DNA of 38,808 nucleotides from Hyphomicrobiales bacterium (GTDB lineage: Bacteria > Pseudomonadota > Alphaproteobacteria > Rhizobiales > Beijerinckiaceae), in the NCBI GenBank assembly GCA_028868735.1, contig JAGWTW010000026.1, forward strand, positions 1 to 38,808. The letters are read 5' to 3'. Each line of letters begins with the position of its first letter. Positions within the stretch are counted from its first letter, which is position 1. The position numbers were made by a program, and so were the translations under genes. Shown here piece after piece: positions 18,346-25,994 of the stretch. The notes below the pieces were generated by a model. The model did not search any database and was not told the origin of the DNA. It was given only the letters and a program-made list of their open reading frames with translations.

Positions 18346-20196
18346 ATGACGACGATTTCCGATCTCACCTATCGCCTGGGCCCACGCCTGCTGTTCGATT
18401 CCGCCGGCGCACAGCTGCCGGATGGCGCGCGAGTCGGCTTCGTGGGCCGCAACGGCGCGGGCAAGACGACCCTGTTCAGGCTGATGCGCGGGGAGATCGC
18501 GGCCGAGAGCGGAACGATCGCCCTGCCCCGTCGCGCGAGAATGGGGAGCGTCGAGCAGGAGGCGCCGGGCGGACCGGACAGGCTGATCGATTTCGTGCTG
18601 GCGGCGGATGCGGAGCGCGCGGCGCTGCTCGAAGAAGCCGAGCACGCGCACGATCCGCACCGGATCGCCGAGATTCAGACGCGGCTCGTCGATATCGATG
18701 CGCATTCGGCGCCGGCGCGCGCAGCTCGCATTCTTTCGGGGCTCGGATTCGACGAGGCCGCGCAGCAGCGCGCGCTGTCGGAATTTTCGGGCGGCTGGCG
18801 CATGCGCGTCGCGCTCGCGGCCGTGCTCTTCACGCAACCGGATCTCTTGCTGCTGGACGAGCCGACCAATTATCTCGATCTCGAAGGCACGCTCTGGCTG
18901 GTCGACCATCTCAAGACATATCCGGCGACCGCGCTCGTCATCAGCCACGACCGCGACCTGCTCGACGCCGTCTGCGACCACATCCTGCATCTCGATCAGG
19001 CGAAGCTGACCCTCTGGAAAGGCAATTATTCGAGCTTCGAGAAGCAGCGGCGCGAGTTGATGGCGTTGCAGGCGAAGGCCGCCAAGAAGCAGGAGGACAA
19101 GCGCAAGCACCTGCAAGCCTTCGTCGACCGTTTCCGCGCCAAGGCGACCAAGGCGCGGCAGGCGCAATCGCGGCTCAAGATGCTCGAAAAGATGGAGCCG
19201 GTGACGGCGATCGTCGATTCCGAAGCCCTGCCGATCCACCTGCCGTCGCCGGACAAGCAGCTGTCGCCGCCGATCATCGCGATGGAGCGCGCGGCGGCCG
19301 GCTACGGCGACCGCACAGTGCTCTCGCAGATCAATCTGTCGCTTTCGAACGACGACCGCATCGGCCTGCTCGGCGCCAATGGCAACGGCAAATCGACTTT
19401 CGCCAAGCTTCTGGCCGGCCGGCTCGGCGCGACGTCCGGCAATGTCGTGCGGGCGTCCAAGCTCGAGGTCGGATTTTTCGCACAGCATCAGGTCGATGAC
19501 CTCGACCTCGCCGATACGCCCTATCGCGCCGTCGCGCGGTTGATGCCCGAAGCGCCGGAAGCCAAGGCGCGGGCGCGCGCCGCGCAAATGGGATTTTCGG
19601 GGACGCGGGCCGATACGCGCGTCGCGCAATTGTCGGGCGGCGAGAAGGCGCGGCTTCTGATGGGCCTGTCGACGTTTCACGCGCCCCACCTCGTCATTCT
19701 CGACGAGCCGACGAACCATCTCGACATCGATTCCCGCGCGGCGCTGATCGAGGCGATCAACGACTATACGGGCGCGGTCGTGCTGGTCTCGCACGACCGC
19801 TACCTGCTCGAAGCCTGCGCGGATCGGCTATGGCTCGTCGCTGACGGCCGTGTCGCCGAATTCGACGGCGATCTCGACGATTACACCAGGTTCGTGCTCC
19901 AGAAATCGCGCGGCGACGAGAGCGTCAAATCCGCCAGGGCGACCGAAAAGAAACCTGCGCGCGCGCGCGAAAGCCGCGGGGCTGCGCAAAAGCGATTGCA
20001 GGCCGTCGAGGAGAAAATGCAGAGATTTTCCGGACTGATCGCACGGATCGACGCCGTGCTCGGCGACGGCGAGGCGTTCGCGAAGGACCCGAAGAAAGCG
20101 GCCGAACTTTCGCAGCAGCGAAGCGACCTCGAGTCCGCGCTGGTCGCCGCCGAGGACGAATGGCTGGCGCTCTCGACCGAAGCCGAGAGCGCCTGA
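18346..20196 (+). CDS. ABC-F family ATPase (YheS/Uup type)
   Basis: A 616-residue soluble protein with two ABC ATPase domains and no membrane segment. Domain 1 has Walker A GRNGAGKT (34-41), signature FSGGWRMR (147-154) and Walker B LLLLDEPTNYLD (167-178). The basic linker rich in Lys/Arg (about 230-285) is the P-site tRNA interaction motif of ABC-F proteins. Domain 2 has GANGNGKS (343-350), LSGGEKAR (429-436) and VILDEPTNHLD (450-460). A charged coiled-coil extension (about 525-616) follows. ABC-F proteins act on ribosomes, relieving stalled states or giving antibiotic protection. The divergent frame upstream is an artefact; the ATG at 18346 gives the right N-terminus. It is divergent from pgsA. 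Confidence 0.93.
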   Translation: MTTISDLTYRLGPRLLFDSAGAQLPDGARVGFVGRNGAGKTTLFRLMRGEIAAESGTIALPRRARMGSVEQEAPGGPDRLIDFVLAADAERAALLEEAEHAHDPHRIAEIQTRLVDIDAHSAPARAARILSGLGFDEAAQQRALSEFSGGWRMRVALAAVLFTQPDLLLLDEPTNYLDLEGTLWLVDHLKTYPATALVISHDRDLLDAVCDHILHLDQAKLTLWKGNYSSFEKQRRELMALQAKAAKKQEDKRKHLQAFVDRFRAKATKARQAQSRLKMLEKMEPVTAIVDSEALPIHLPSPDKQLSPPIIAMERAAAGYGDRTVLSQINLSLSNDDRIGLLGANGNGKSTFAKLLAGRLGATSGNVVRASKLEVGFFAQHQVDDLDLADTPYRAVARLMPEAPEAKARARAAQMGFSGTRADTRVAQLSGGEKARLLMGLSTFHAPHLVILDEPTNHLDIDSRAALIEAINDYTGAVVLVSHDRYLLEACADRLWLVADGRVAEFDGDLDDYTRFVLQKSRGDESVKSARATEKKPARARESRGAAQKRLQAVEEKMQRFSGLIARIDAVLGDGEAFAKDPKKAAELSQQRSDLESALVAAEDEWLALSTEAESA

Positions 20197-20201
20197 GGCG
20201 C
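20189..20201. terminator. Weak hairpin between convergent ABC-F and small-protein genes
   Basis: GCGCC-TGA-GGCGC is a perfect 5-base stem whose loop is the ABC-F stop codon, 1 base short of the stop of the convergent small gene. There is no T run on either side, so it could act at most as a weak or factor-assisted bidirectional terminator. Confidence 0.2.
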
Positions 20202-20202
20202 G

Positions 20203-20484
20203 TCACCAGTGGCGACGCCAGCCCCAGCCGCGACGCCACCCCCAGGGACGGCCGTAGAAAGGTCGTGGGCCCCAGTACGGGCGATAGACGTTGGGACGCC
20301 ACCAGCAGCGTCCCCAGTAGTTGCAGACCCAGCGGACATTCTCGGGCTTCACTTGCGCGAGATCGCTCGAGGTCGCGACGCCCGGATCGATCCGCGGCAT
20401 CGCCGAAGCCGGCGCAGCAGCCATCGCGATTCCGCCCGCCGCCAGCGCGGCGGACAGCGCAAACGCGCATCTTGTCCTGGACAT
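20203..20484 (-). CDS. Small exported Trp/Arg/Gly-rich protein
   Basis: A predicted 93-residue protein. An N-terminal signal peptide is clear (basic MSRTR, hydrophobic Ala/Leu core, cleavage likely after ASA at residue 28). The mature part begins with a mixed segment (PRIDPGVATSSDLAQVKPEN) and ends in a tail of about 35 residues dominated by Trp, Arg, Tyr, Gly and Pro, with a Cys pair in CNYWGRC. The start at 20484 is preferred to 20502 because AAGGGAG lies 8 bases ahead of it. Small exported proteins of this composition are common in Hyphomicrobiales, but I know of no defined function. A role at the cell envelope is inference. A CTATAT element lies upstream at about 20524-20529. Confidence 0.7.
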   Translation of the reverse strand: MSRTRCAFALSAALAAGGIAMAAAPASAMPRIDPGVATSSDLAQVKPENVRWVCNYWGRCWWRPNVYRPYWGPRPFYGRPWGWRRGWGWRRHW

Positions 20485-20559
20485 GGCATTCTCCCTTGTC
20501 ATCGAGAGCCCCCAGGCGTCAGGATATAGAGCCCGCCTTCTGAATTGCGGCTGAATGCG

Positions 20560-21741
20560 TCAGGCGGTCGGCGCGCCGGACAATGCTCCGCGAAGGACAA
20601 GCGTTGCGGCCGCGATCGCGGCGGCCGCCGCCAGCACGACCATGGTCCAGTCATAGCCTACGCGTGCGACGATAAAAGTTTCAGGTAATGGAGTAGCATA
20701 GAGCCCGATATTAAAGCAGGCGTTGAGCCACGCTTGCGGTCCCGAGCGACGCGTCGCGTCGACCCCCTGCACCATCCAGGCGGCGAGAACAGGGTACAGC
20801 AGGCTATGGCCGAGGCCGAATATGATTCCGCCCGCCGAGACCGGCCAGACATGCGCGCCGGCGAAGGAGACGGCCACGAGGCCGGCTGCCTCCAGCGCCA
20901 GCCCGAAGCCGACCAGGTAGCGTTTGTTGGCCTCTTCTATTCGGCGAAATCCAAATGCGCGCGATGCGAACATCGTCAGCGTCGACGCCGTGAAGAACGC
21001 GCCGAGCGGGATCGAGCGCGCTTCGAGCGCCGGCGCAAGATAGGCCGTCGTGAAACCATAGAGCGTTCCGGCGACGATCATCGACAGCAGCGGTTCGACG
21101 AAACGCGGGCGCCAGCTTGCGAGCAGGTCGAGCCCGCGCGACTGCGGCGGTTTCGCCAGCGGCCGCAGGCCGAGCGACAGGGCCATGCCCACGACCGCCG
21201 GGATCGAGCCGATCAGGAACATGCCGTGGGCGCCGTAGGCGTTGAGCGTATATTCGCCGAAGGCGGGCGCGACGGCTTGCGCGAGCGGCATCATCGCGGA
21301 AAAGACGCTGAGCAGGAACAGAAATCGCTTTGGCGACAGGCGGCTCTGCCCATAGGTCAGCGCGGCGGCCAGAAACAGGCCGCCGCCCGCCCCCGAGACG
21401 AATCGCGAGGCGAGCGCGCCGAAGAACGTGGCGCTGGTGAAATAGAGCGATGCGAACCCCGCAAGGCTCAGAAACATCGCCAGCCGCATGGTCGGCAAGA
21501 CGCCGAGGCGCGCGGAAAACTCGCTCGACATCAGCGCGAAGAACACGATGGGAACGGCGATCGACGACAGGAGCACGCCGATCGTATGGAGATCGTGCCC
21601 GTTGCGCGCGAAAACGATCGACAGCAGCGTCTGATGCGCCGTCGTGAACGACACCAGAAACATGCCGATCGCCGCGCGCCAGTATTCCCGGCGCGCAGCT
21701 GCGTCGATATAGCCGGCGGCGTAAGCCTCGTCGTCCGTCAT
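20560..21741 (-). CDS. MFS transporter, translationally coupled to a methyltransferase
   Basis: A 393-residue carrier with about twelve hydrophobic segments. MFS landmarks are the loop after helix 2 (SSEFSARLGVLPTMRLAM), the GAGGGLFLAAALTYGQSRLSPKRF region and a helix-10/11 GLGHSLLYPVLAAW segment resembling small-molecule or sugar-efflux carriers. The substrate is unknown. Its ATG overlaps the stop of the upstream methyltransferase gene by 4 bases (ATGA at 21738-21741), so translation is coupled. It is the last gene of a holC-methyltransferase-MFS run. Inference: the carrier may export a product of the methyltransferase or a compound handled with it. Confidence 0.87.
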   Translation of the reverse strand: MTDDEAYAAGYIDAAARREYWRAAIGMFLVSFTTAHQTLLSIVFARNGHDLHTIGVLLSSIAVPIVFFALMSSEFSARLGVLPTMRLAMFLSLAGFASLYFTSATFFGALASRFVSGAGGGLFLAAALTYGQSRLSPKRFLFLLSVFSAMMPLAQAVAPAFGEYTLNAYGAHGMFLIGSIPAVVGMALSLGLRPLAKPPQSRGLDLLASWRPRFVEPLLSMIVAGTLYGFTTAYLAPALEARSIPLGAFFTASTLTMFASRAFGFRRIEEANKRYLVGFGLALEAAGLVAVSFAGAHVWPVSAGGIIFGLGHSLLYPVLAAWMVQGVDATRRSGPQAWLNACFNIGLYATPLPETFIVARVGYDWTMVVLAAAAAIAAATLVLRGALSGAPTA

Positions 21742-22430
21742 GCAGCGCGCCGATAGAGCGCGCGCCAATGCAAGGGCTCGCCGGCCGGTTCGATTTCCTC
21801 GACCGAGACGAGCGTAAGGCCGCCGGTCGCGAGCGCCTCGATGTTTTCGCGCGACAGCGGCCACGGCGGCCCCGCCGGCGCCGCTGCGTTGGGCCGGGCG
21901 CGCGCGATCACGAGAAGTCTGCCGTCGGGGGCGACGAAGGAAGCGAGCGCCGCCGCGGCCTGCGGGAGCAAAGACGCCGGCAGAGCCTGCAACGTGTAGC
22001 ACTCGTGGACGAGATCGAAGTGCTGGCGCCATTGCGCAGGCGCAGCGAAGAGATCGGCGGCGAGATAGGTCGCCGAACTCGCCGGAAACCGCTTTTTCGC
22101 CCAGTCGATCGCCTTGGGAGAAAGGTCGAACGCCGTTGTCGCCGCGCCCCTGGCGGCCAAGGCCTCGGCGTTGTCGCCGAGCCCGCAACCGACGTCGAGC
22201 GCGCGCCGGGACGCGATGTCGTGCTGCGCGAGCCAGTCAGCCAGCAGCGGATGCGGTTCGAGATTGGCCCAGGGCACGCAGGCCGCGTCCTCCCCCGCGA
22301 GATTGTAGACGTCCTCGAACCAATGCCGGCGGAAAGGATCTGCTTCGGCGCCGCCTTGCCTTTTGTGCGGGTCGATCGCGTCCAGCCGTTTGCGGGCGGC
22401 CGCGCGCCGGCCCGCGAAATCCTGCGTCAC
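21738..22430 (-). CDS. Class I SAM-dependent methyltransferase
   Basis: A 230-residue methyltransferase with SAM motif I in ALDVGCGLGDNAEALA (about 78-93), the acidic strand TTAFDLSPKAIDWAKKRF and motif IV-like FDLVHECYTLQALP. The fold and layout resemble TehB or thiopurine-type methyltransferases acting on small molecules. The GTG at 22430 is chosen: it overlaps the holC stop as GTGA and has GGGAG about 9 bases ahead. An ATG at 22469 would add 13 residues inside the holC end. It overlaps the following MFS gene by 4 bases. The substrate is unknown; the coupling to a carrier points to modification and export of a small compound. Confidence 0.85.
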   Translation of the reverse strand: MTQDFAGRRAAARKRLDAIDPHKRQGGAEADPFRRHWFEDVYNLAGEDAACVPWANLEPHPLLADWLAQHDIASRRALDVGCGLGDNAEALAARGAATTAFDLSPKAIDWAKKRFPASSATYLAADLFAAPAQWRQHFDLVHECYTLQALPASLLPQAAAALASFVAPDGRLLVIARARPNAAAPAGPPWPLSRENIEALATGGLTLVSVEEIEPAGEPLHWRALYRRAA

Positions 22431-22891
22431 GCCGTCTTCTCCCAGCGGCCGTCTTCCGATTGCCGCCAATAGGACAGCGCAAAACCCTTCTCGCGCAATG
22501 TCCGAAATTGCATACGGGCAATGTTCAGCGCGTCTTCGTCACGCCCGTCGAACAGGACGATCGCACGCTCGGTCGGCGCTGCCTGCGGATCGGCGAGCGC
22601 GGCGGGCGCGTCCGCGCCCTCCACGAAAAAGCGTACGGCGGCCGAGTTGGGATTGTCGGTCTCGGCCGTCAACCAGACCGGCTGCAGCGCGCCGTCGCCC
22701 TCGCGCGACGATCCGTGCGCGAGAAAAGACGAGTCGTTGTAGGTCCAGAGCAGATCGTCCAGCGCCTGCAGTCGTTCCGCGCTGGCGGTCTGAATGACCG
22801 CGGTCCAGCCGCGCGCCCGCGTTCGCTCCACGAGCGTCGGCAGAACGGCTTCGAGCGGCTGGCGCTGCAGATGATAGAACCAGACTTCCAT
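22427..22891 (-). CDS. holC: DNA polymerase III subunit chi
   Basis: A 154-residue protein of the HolC family. It contains the opening VWFYHLQRQPLE, the central AERLQALDDLLWTYND(S)SFLAHG segment and IVLFDGRDEDALNIA near the C-terminus, all typical of chi. Chi links the clamp loader, through psi, to single-stranded-DNA-binding protein at the replication fork. The neighbour upstream on the same strand is pepA, and the pepA-holC association is widespread in proteobacteria. The stop forms a GTGA overlap with the methyltransferase. The ribosome-binding site is weak (AAAGG). Confidence 0.93.
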   Translation of the reverse strand: MEVWFYHLQRQPLEAVLPTLVERTRARGWTAVIQTASAERLQALDDLLWTYNDSSFLAHGSSREGDGALQPVWLTAETDNPNSAAVRFFVEGADAPAALADPQAAPTERAIVLFDGRDEDALNIARMQFRTLREKGFALSYWRQSEDGRWEKTA

Positions 22892-23083
22892 GGGCCTTTG
22901 GGGATAGGCCGGAACTGCGGGCGCGGCAATGGCGGCGCCATCGGCCTGAAACGCCGGCTCGCGATCGCGTCGAACGCGGACTGGCCGCGCGCGAGTCTCC
23001 GTCCCGAACCCGCCGCGCGCGAAGAGTTTTATCGGAAGGCGCAGGCTTCGATCGACAAAGGGGAGTGAGCGAGCTGCGTCGCC
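22892..23083. other. Gap between pepA and holC
   Basis: These 192 bases separate the pepA stop from the holC start on the minus strand and should contain the holC promoter or pepA 3' end. On the plus strand, an open frame with protein-like composition ends at 23068 (see the finding at 22871-23068). No clear promoter hexamers or terminator were seen. Confidence 0.4.
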
Positions 23084-24622
23084 CTACCCCTCGTAGAAAT
23101 CCTTCACGAGCCGGTCGAGCAGCCGCACGCCCCAGCCCGAGCCCCAGCTCTGGTTGATGTCGCCGGCCGGCGACCCCATGCCCGTTCCTGCGATATCCAG
23201 ATGCGCCCAGGGCGTCTTCTCGACGTAGCGCTGGAGGAATTGCGCGGCGGTGATCGAGCCGCCGTGGCGGCCGCCGGTGTTCTTCATGTCGGCGAATTTG
23301 GAATCGATCATCTTGTCGTAGGCCGGCCCGAGCGGCATTCGCCAGACTTTTTCGCCCGTCTCCTTGCCGGCTTCGGCGAGGCGTGCGGCGAGTTCGTCGT
23401 TGTTGGAGAAGAGGCCCGCGTATTCCTGGCCGAGCGCGACGAGGATGGCGCCCGTCAGGGTGGCCAGGTCGACCATGAATTTCGGCTTGTATTTATCCTG
23501 CACGTACCAGAGCACGTCGGCGAGCACGAGGCGGCCTTCGGCGTCCGTGTTCACGATCTCGATCGTCTGGCCGGACATGGATTTGACAATGTCGCCCGGA
23601 CGTTGCGCCGCGCCGTCCGGCATGTTCTCGACGAGACCGATCGCGCCGATGGCGTTGACCTTCGCCTTGCGGGCGGCGAGCGCATGCATGAGGCCGACGA
23701 CGCAGGCCGCGCCCGCCATGTCGCCCTTCATGTCCTCCATGCCGCCGGCGGGCTTGATCGAAATGCCGCCGGTGTCGAAGCAGACGCCTTTCCCGATGAA
23801 GGCGACCGGCTCGCCCGGCGCCTTCGCGCCGTTCCAGCGCATGACGACCATCCGGCTTTCCCGCACCGAGCCCTGACCCACGCCGAGCAGCGCGCCCATG
23901 CCGAGGTCGGTCATCGCTTTCTTGTCGAATATCTCGACCGATACGCCGAGCGCTTCGAGCTCCCTGGCCCGATTCGCGAATTCCTCCGGGTACAGGACGT
24001 TCGGCGGCTCGTTCACGAGATTTCGGGAGAGGACGACGCCGTCGGCGATCGCCTGACGGGCGGGCCAGGCTGCGCGCGCAGCGGCGGCGTCGGCGGCCGC
24101 TATGGTCAAATCGACCGACGTGTCCTTATCCGCATCCTCGTTCTTCTTCGTGCGATAGAGATTGAACTTGTAGGCGCGAAGGGTCGCGCCGAGCGCGAAA
24201 TCGGCGGCCGCGCCGGGCGCGTCTGCGGGCGCTGTCGGCAGATCGAACAGAACCGAGGCGCGCCCCGCGCCGTTGAACTTGCCGGCGGCCATGCCGCCCA
24301 TTGCGACGTAATCCGGCGGCTCCGGCGCCTTGCCGTCCTCGGCCTTGCGCGCGCAACCGAGCACCACGAGCCGATCCCAGCCCAGCCCCTGAGGCGCGAG
24401 CAGATCGAGAGACGAACCTGATTTTCCTTTGAATTTCGAAGCCTTGGCGGCGCGTTCTAATGCATTGCGCGCAGGCGCTAGCGTTTGCGCGGTCCTGGCG
24501 CCGAAGGCCAGATCCTCGCCCGCGAACACGACCAGCAGGCTCGCGCCGTCCTCCGCCCCGCCCGGACCGGCTGCGGCAATATCTGCAAATGGCGCGAAGT
24601 CGACGGTCAGCGAACCTGGCAT
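23084..24622 (-). CDS. pepA: Leucyl aminopeptidase (M17)
   Basis: A 512-residue cytosolic metallo-aminopeptidase of family M17, which removes N-terminal residues from peptides. The C-terminal catalytic domain has the [19 protein letters not shown] metal-binding block (Lys/Asp) and the family signature [12 protein letters not shown] with two metal-ligand acids and the catalytic Arg. The N-terminal macro-like domain is also present. The frame is open to 24916, but the ATG at 24622 has AAGAGGACGAA ahead of it, and the extension would cover the divergent lptG promoter. Its neighbours holC (downstream) and lptG (divergent) are the usual companions. Some PepA proteins also bind DNA; nothing here tests that. 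Confidence 0.96.
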   Translation of the reverse strand: MPGSLTVDFAPFADIAAAGPGGAEDGASLLVVFAGEDLAFGARTAQTLAPARNALERAAKASKFKGKSGSSLDLLAPQGLGWDRLVVLGCARKAEDGKAPEPPDYVAMGGMAAGKFNGAGRASVLFDLPTAPADAPGAAADFALGATLRAYKFNLYRTKKNEDADKDTSVDLTIAAADAAAARAAWPARQAIADGVVLSRNLVNEPPNVLYPEEFANRARELEALGVSVEIFDKKAMTDLGMGALLGVGQGSVRESRMVVMRWNGAKAPGEPVAFIGKGVCFDTGGISIKPAGGMEDMKGDMAGAACVVGLMHALAARKAKVNAIGAIGLVENMPDGAAQRPGDIVKSMSGQTIEIVNTDAEGRLVLADVLWYVQDKYKPKFMVDLATLTGAILVALGQEYAGLFSNNDELAARLAEAGKETGEKVWRMPLGPAYDKMIDSKFADMKNTGGRHGGSITAAQFLQRYVEKTPWAHLDIAGTGMGSPAGDINQSWGSGWGVRLLDRLVKDFYEG

Positions 24623-24914
24623 TTCGTCCTCTTGGGGGAGCGGGAAGCGGGGGCGCACTATCGTCCGCCCCTCCGGGCCGGTCAACGTCGGGCGCGCCCG
24701 GAAATCGCCGTATCGTTTCGCTACGTGTCGCTGCGACAACAGACCCCGGAAATCATGTCGCCAGTCTGTCCCGAGACGCCGATCTTCTTGCCGCATATGG
24801 CGGAAATGGTTACCGAAACGTTGACCGTCGGTACGACGGCGAAAGGCGGCCGGCGAGTACGATGAGAGAAACGGCGATCGGGATGCGCCGGCCGGTCGGA
24901 GCGGCGGAGGGAGC
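24623..24914. other. Divergent promoter region pepA/lptG
   Basis: At 292 bases this is the longest gap in the window. It must hold the pepA and lptG promoters. A TTGACC hexamer at 24821-24826 and a TACGAT at 24858-24863 are too far apart (31 bases) to form one sigma-70 promoter. The six frames show no remnant of lptF here. GGAGGGAGC directly before the lptG ATG is its ribosome-binding site. Confidence 0.45.
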
Positions 24915-25994
24915 ATGATCGGGCTGACGCTCGGCCGCTACCTGTCGGGCCGTTTCCTCGAGCAGATTCTGATCGTCTTCCTGTCGATCAGCGCGCTCTC
25001 GTTTCTGATGGATTTCGTCGAGATGCTTCGACGGTCGAGCGAAGTGCATGTCGGCGCCGGTTTCGTCGCGCTCATGTCGTTCCTGCGCATGCCCGTCGCC
25101 TCCGAGCAGATTCTGCCATTTGCGGTCCTGTTCGGCACGATGGCGGCCTTCATCAATCTGACGCGCAAGCTGGAACTTGTCGTGGCGCGCGCATCGGGCA
25201 TTTCGGTCTGGGGGTTTCTCGTCCCGCCGCTCGGCATCGCGCTGGCGCTCGGACTGGCGTCGGTCCTCCTCTACAATCCGATGGCGGCCGCCATGAAACA
25301 GCGTGCCGACGAGATGGAAATCGAGGCGTTCGGCCGGCCGGGTACGGACAAGGACGTCGGGATCTGGCTTCGGCAACGCAGCGTGGACGGCAAGGCGACC
25401 CTGCGCGCGGAGCGCGTCGCCGACAAAGGCGGCAAGCTCGAGAAGGTCGTCGCCTATCTCGATGATCCCACTGACCATTTCGTCGAACGAATCGACGCGC
25501 CGGTCGCGATTCTGACGCCCGGCGCCTGGAAGCTCGAAAACGCGCGGATCGCGCGCCCCGGCGAGGCGGCGCAGGAGGCGCAAGTCTACTACCTCGCGAC
25601 CGACCTCGACCGCGAGGACGTCCTGCGCAGCCTGATGTCGCCGGACTCGGTTCCTTTCTGGCAATTGCCCGAATTTCGCGACCGCACGGAGGAGGCCGGG
25701 CTCGACGCCAACGTCTATGCGCTGCGTTACCAGACGCTGCTTGCGCGGCCTTTGATGCTGATCGCGATGGTTCTCATAGCCGCTGCCTGTTCCTTAAGAT
25801 TTTTCAGGTTTGGTGGCGTGGGTAAAATGGTTGCGGGTGGCGTAGCGGCCGGCTTCGTGCTTTACGTGGCGACGAAGATGGTCGGGGACATGGGCGGCGC
25901 GGGCCTGTTGAGTCCGCCGCTCGCTGCGTGGTCGCCGGCGCTGGTCGGGAGTTTGTTGGGTGCGCTCGCCTTGTTGCATCAGGAGGACGGTTGA
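24915..25994 (+). CDS. lptG: LPS export ABC transporter permease LptG
   Basis: A 359-residue inner-membrane permease of the YjgP/YjgQ family. N-terminal [20 protein letters not shown] and [10 protein letters not shown] are typical of LptG. A periplasmic beta-jellyroll domain (about 135-265) is followed by three C-terminal helices including [20 protein letters not shown]. With LptF and two LptB subunits it extracts LPS from the inner membrane and passes it to LptC-LptA-LptD. The partner gene lptF, normally immediately upstream, is absent here. The stop overlaps the lptD start by one base (TGATG). Confidence 0.95.
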   Translation: MIGLTLGRYLSGRFLEQILIVFLSISALSFLMDFVEMLRRSSEVHVGAGFVALMSFLRMPVASEQILPFAVLFGTMAAFINLTRKLELVVARASGISVWGFLVPPLGIALALGLASVLLYNPMAAAMKQRADEMEIEAFGRPGTDKDVGIWLRQRSVDGKATLRAERVADKGGKLEKVVAYLDDPTDHFVERIDAPVAILTPGAWKLENARIARPGEAAQEAQVYYLATDLDREDVLRSLMSPDSVPFWQLPEFRDRTEEAGLDANVYALRYQTLLARPLMLIAMVLIAAACSLRFFRFGGVGKMVAGGVAAGFVLYVATKMVGDMGGAGLLSPPLAAWSPALVGSLLGALALLHQEDG

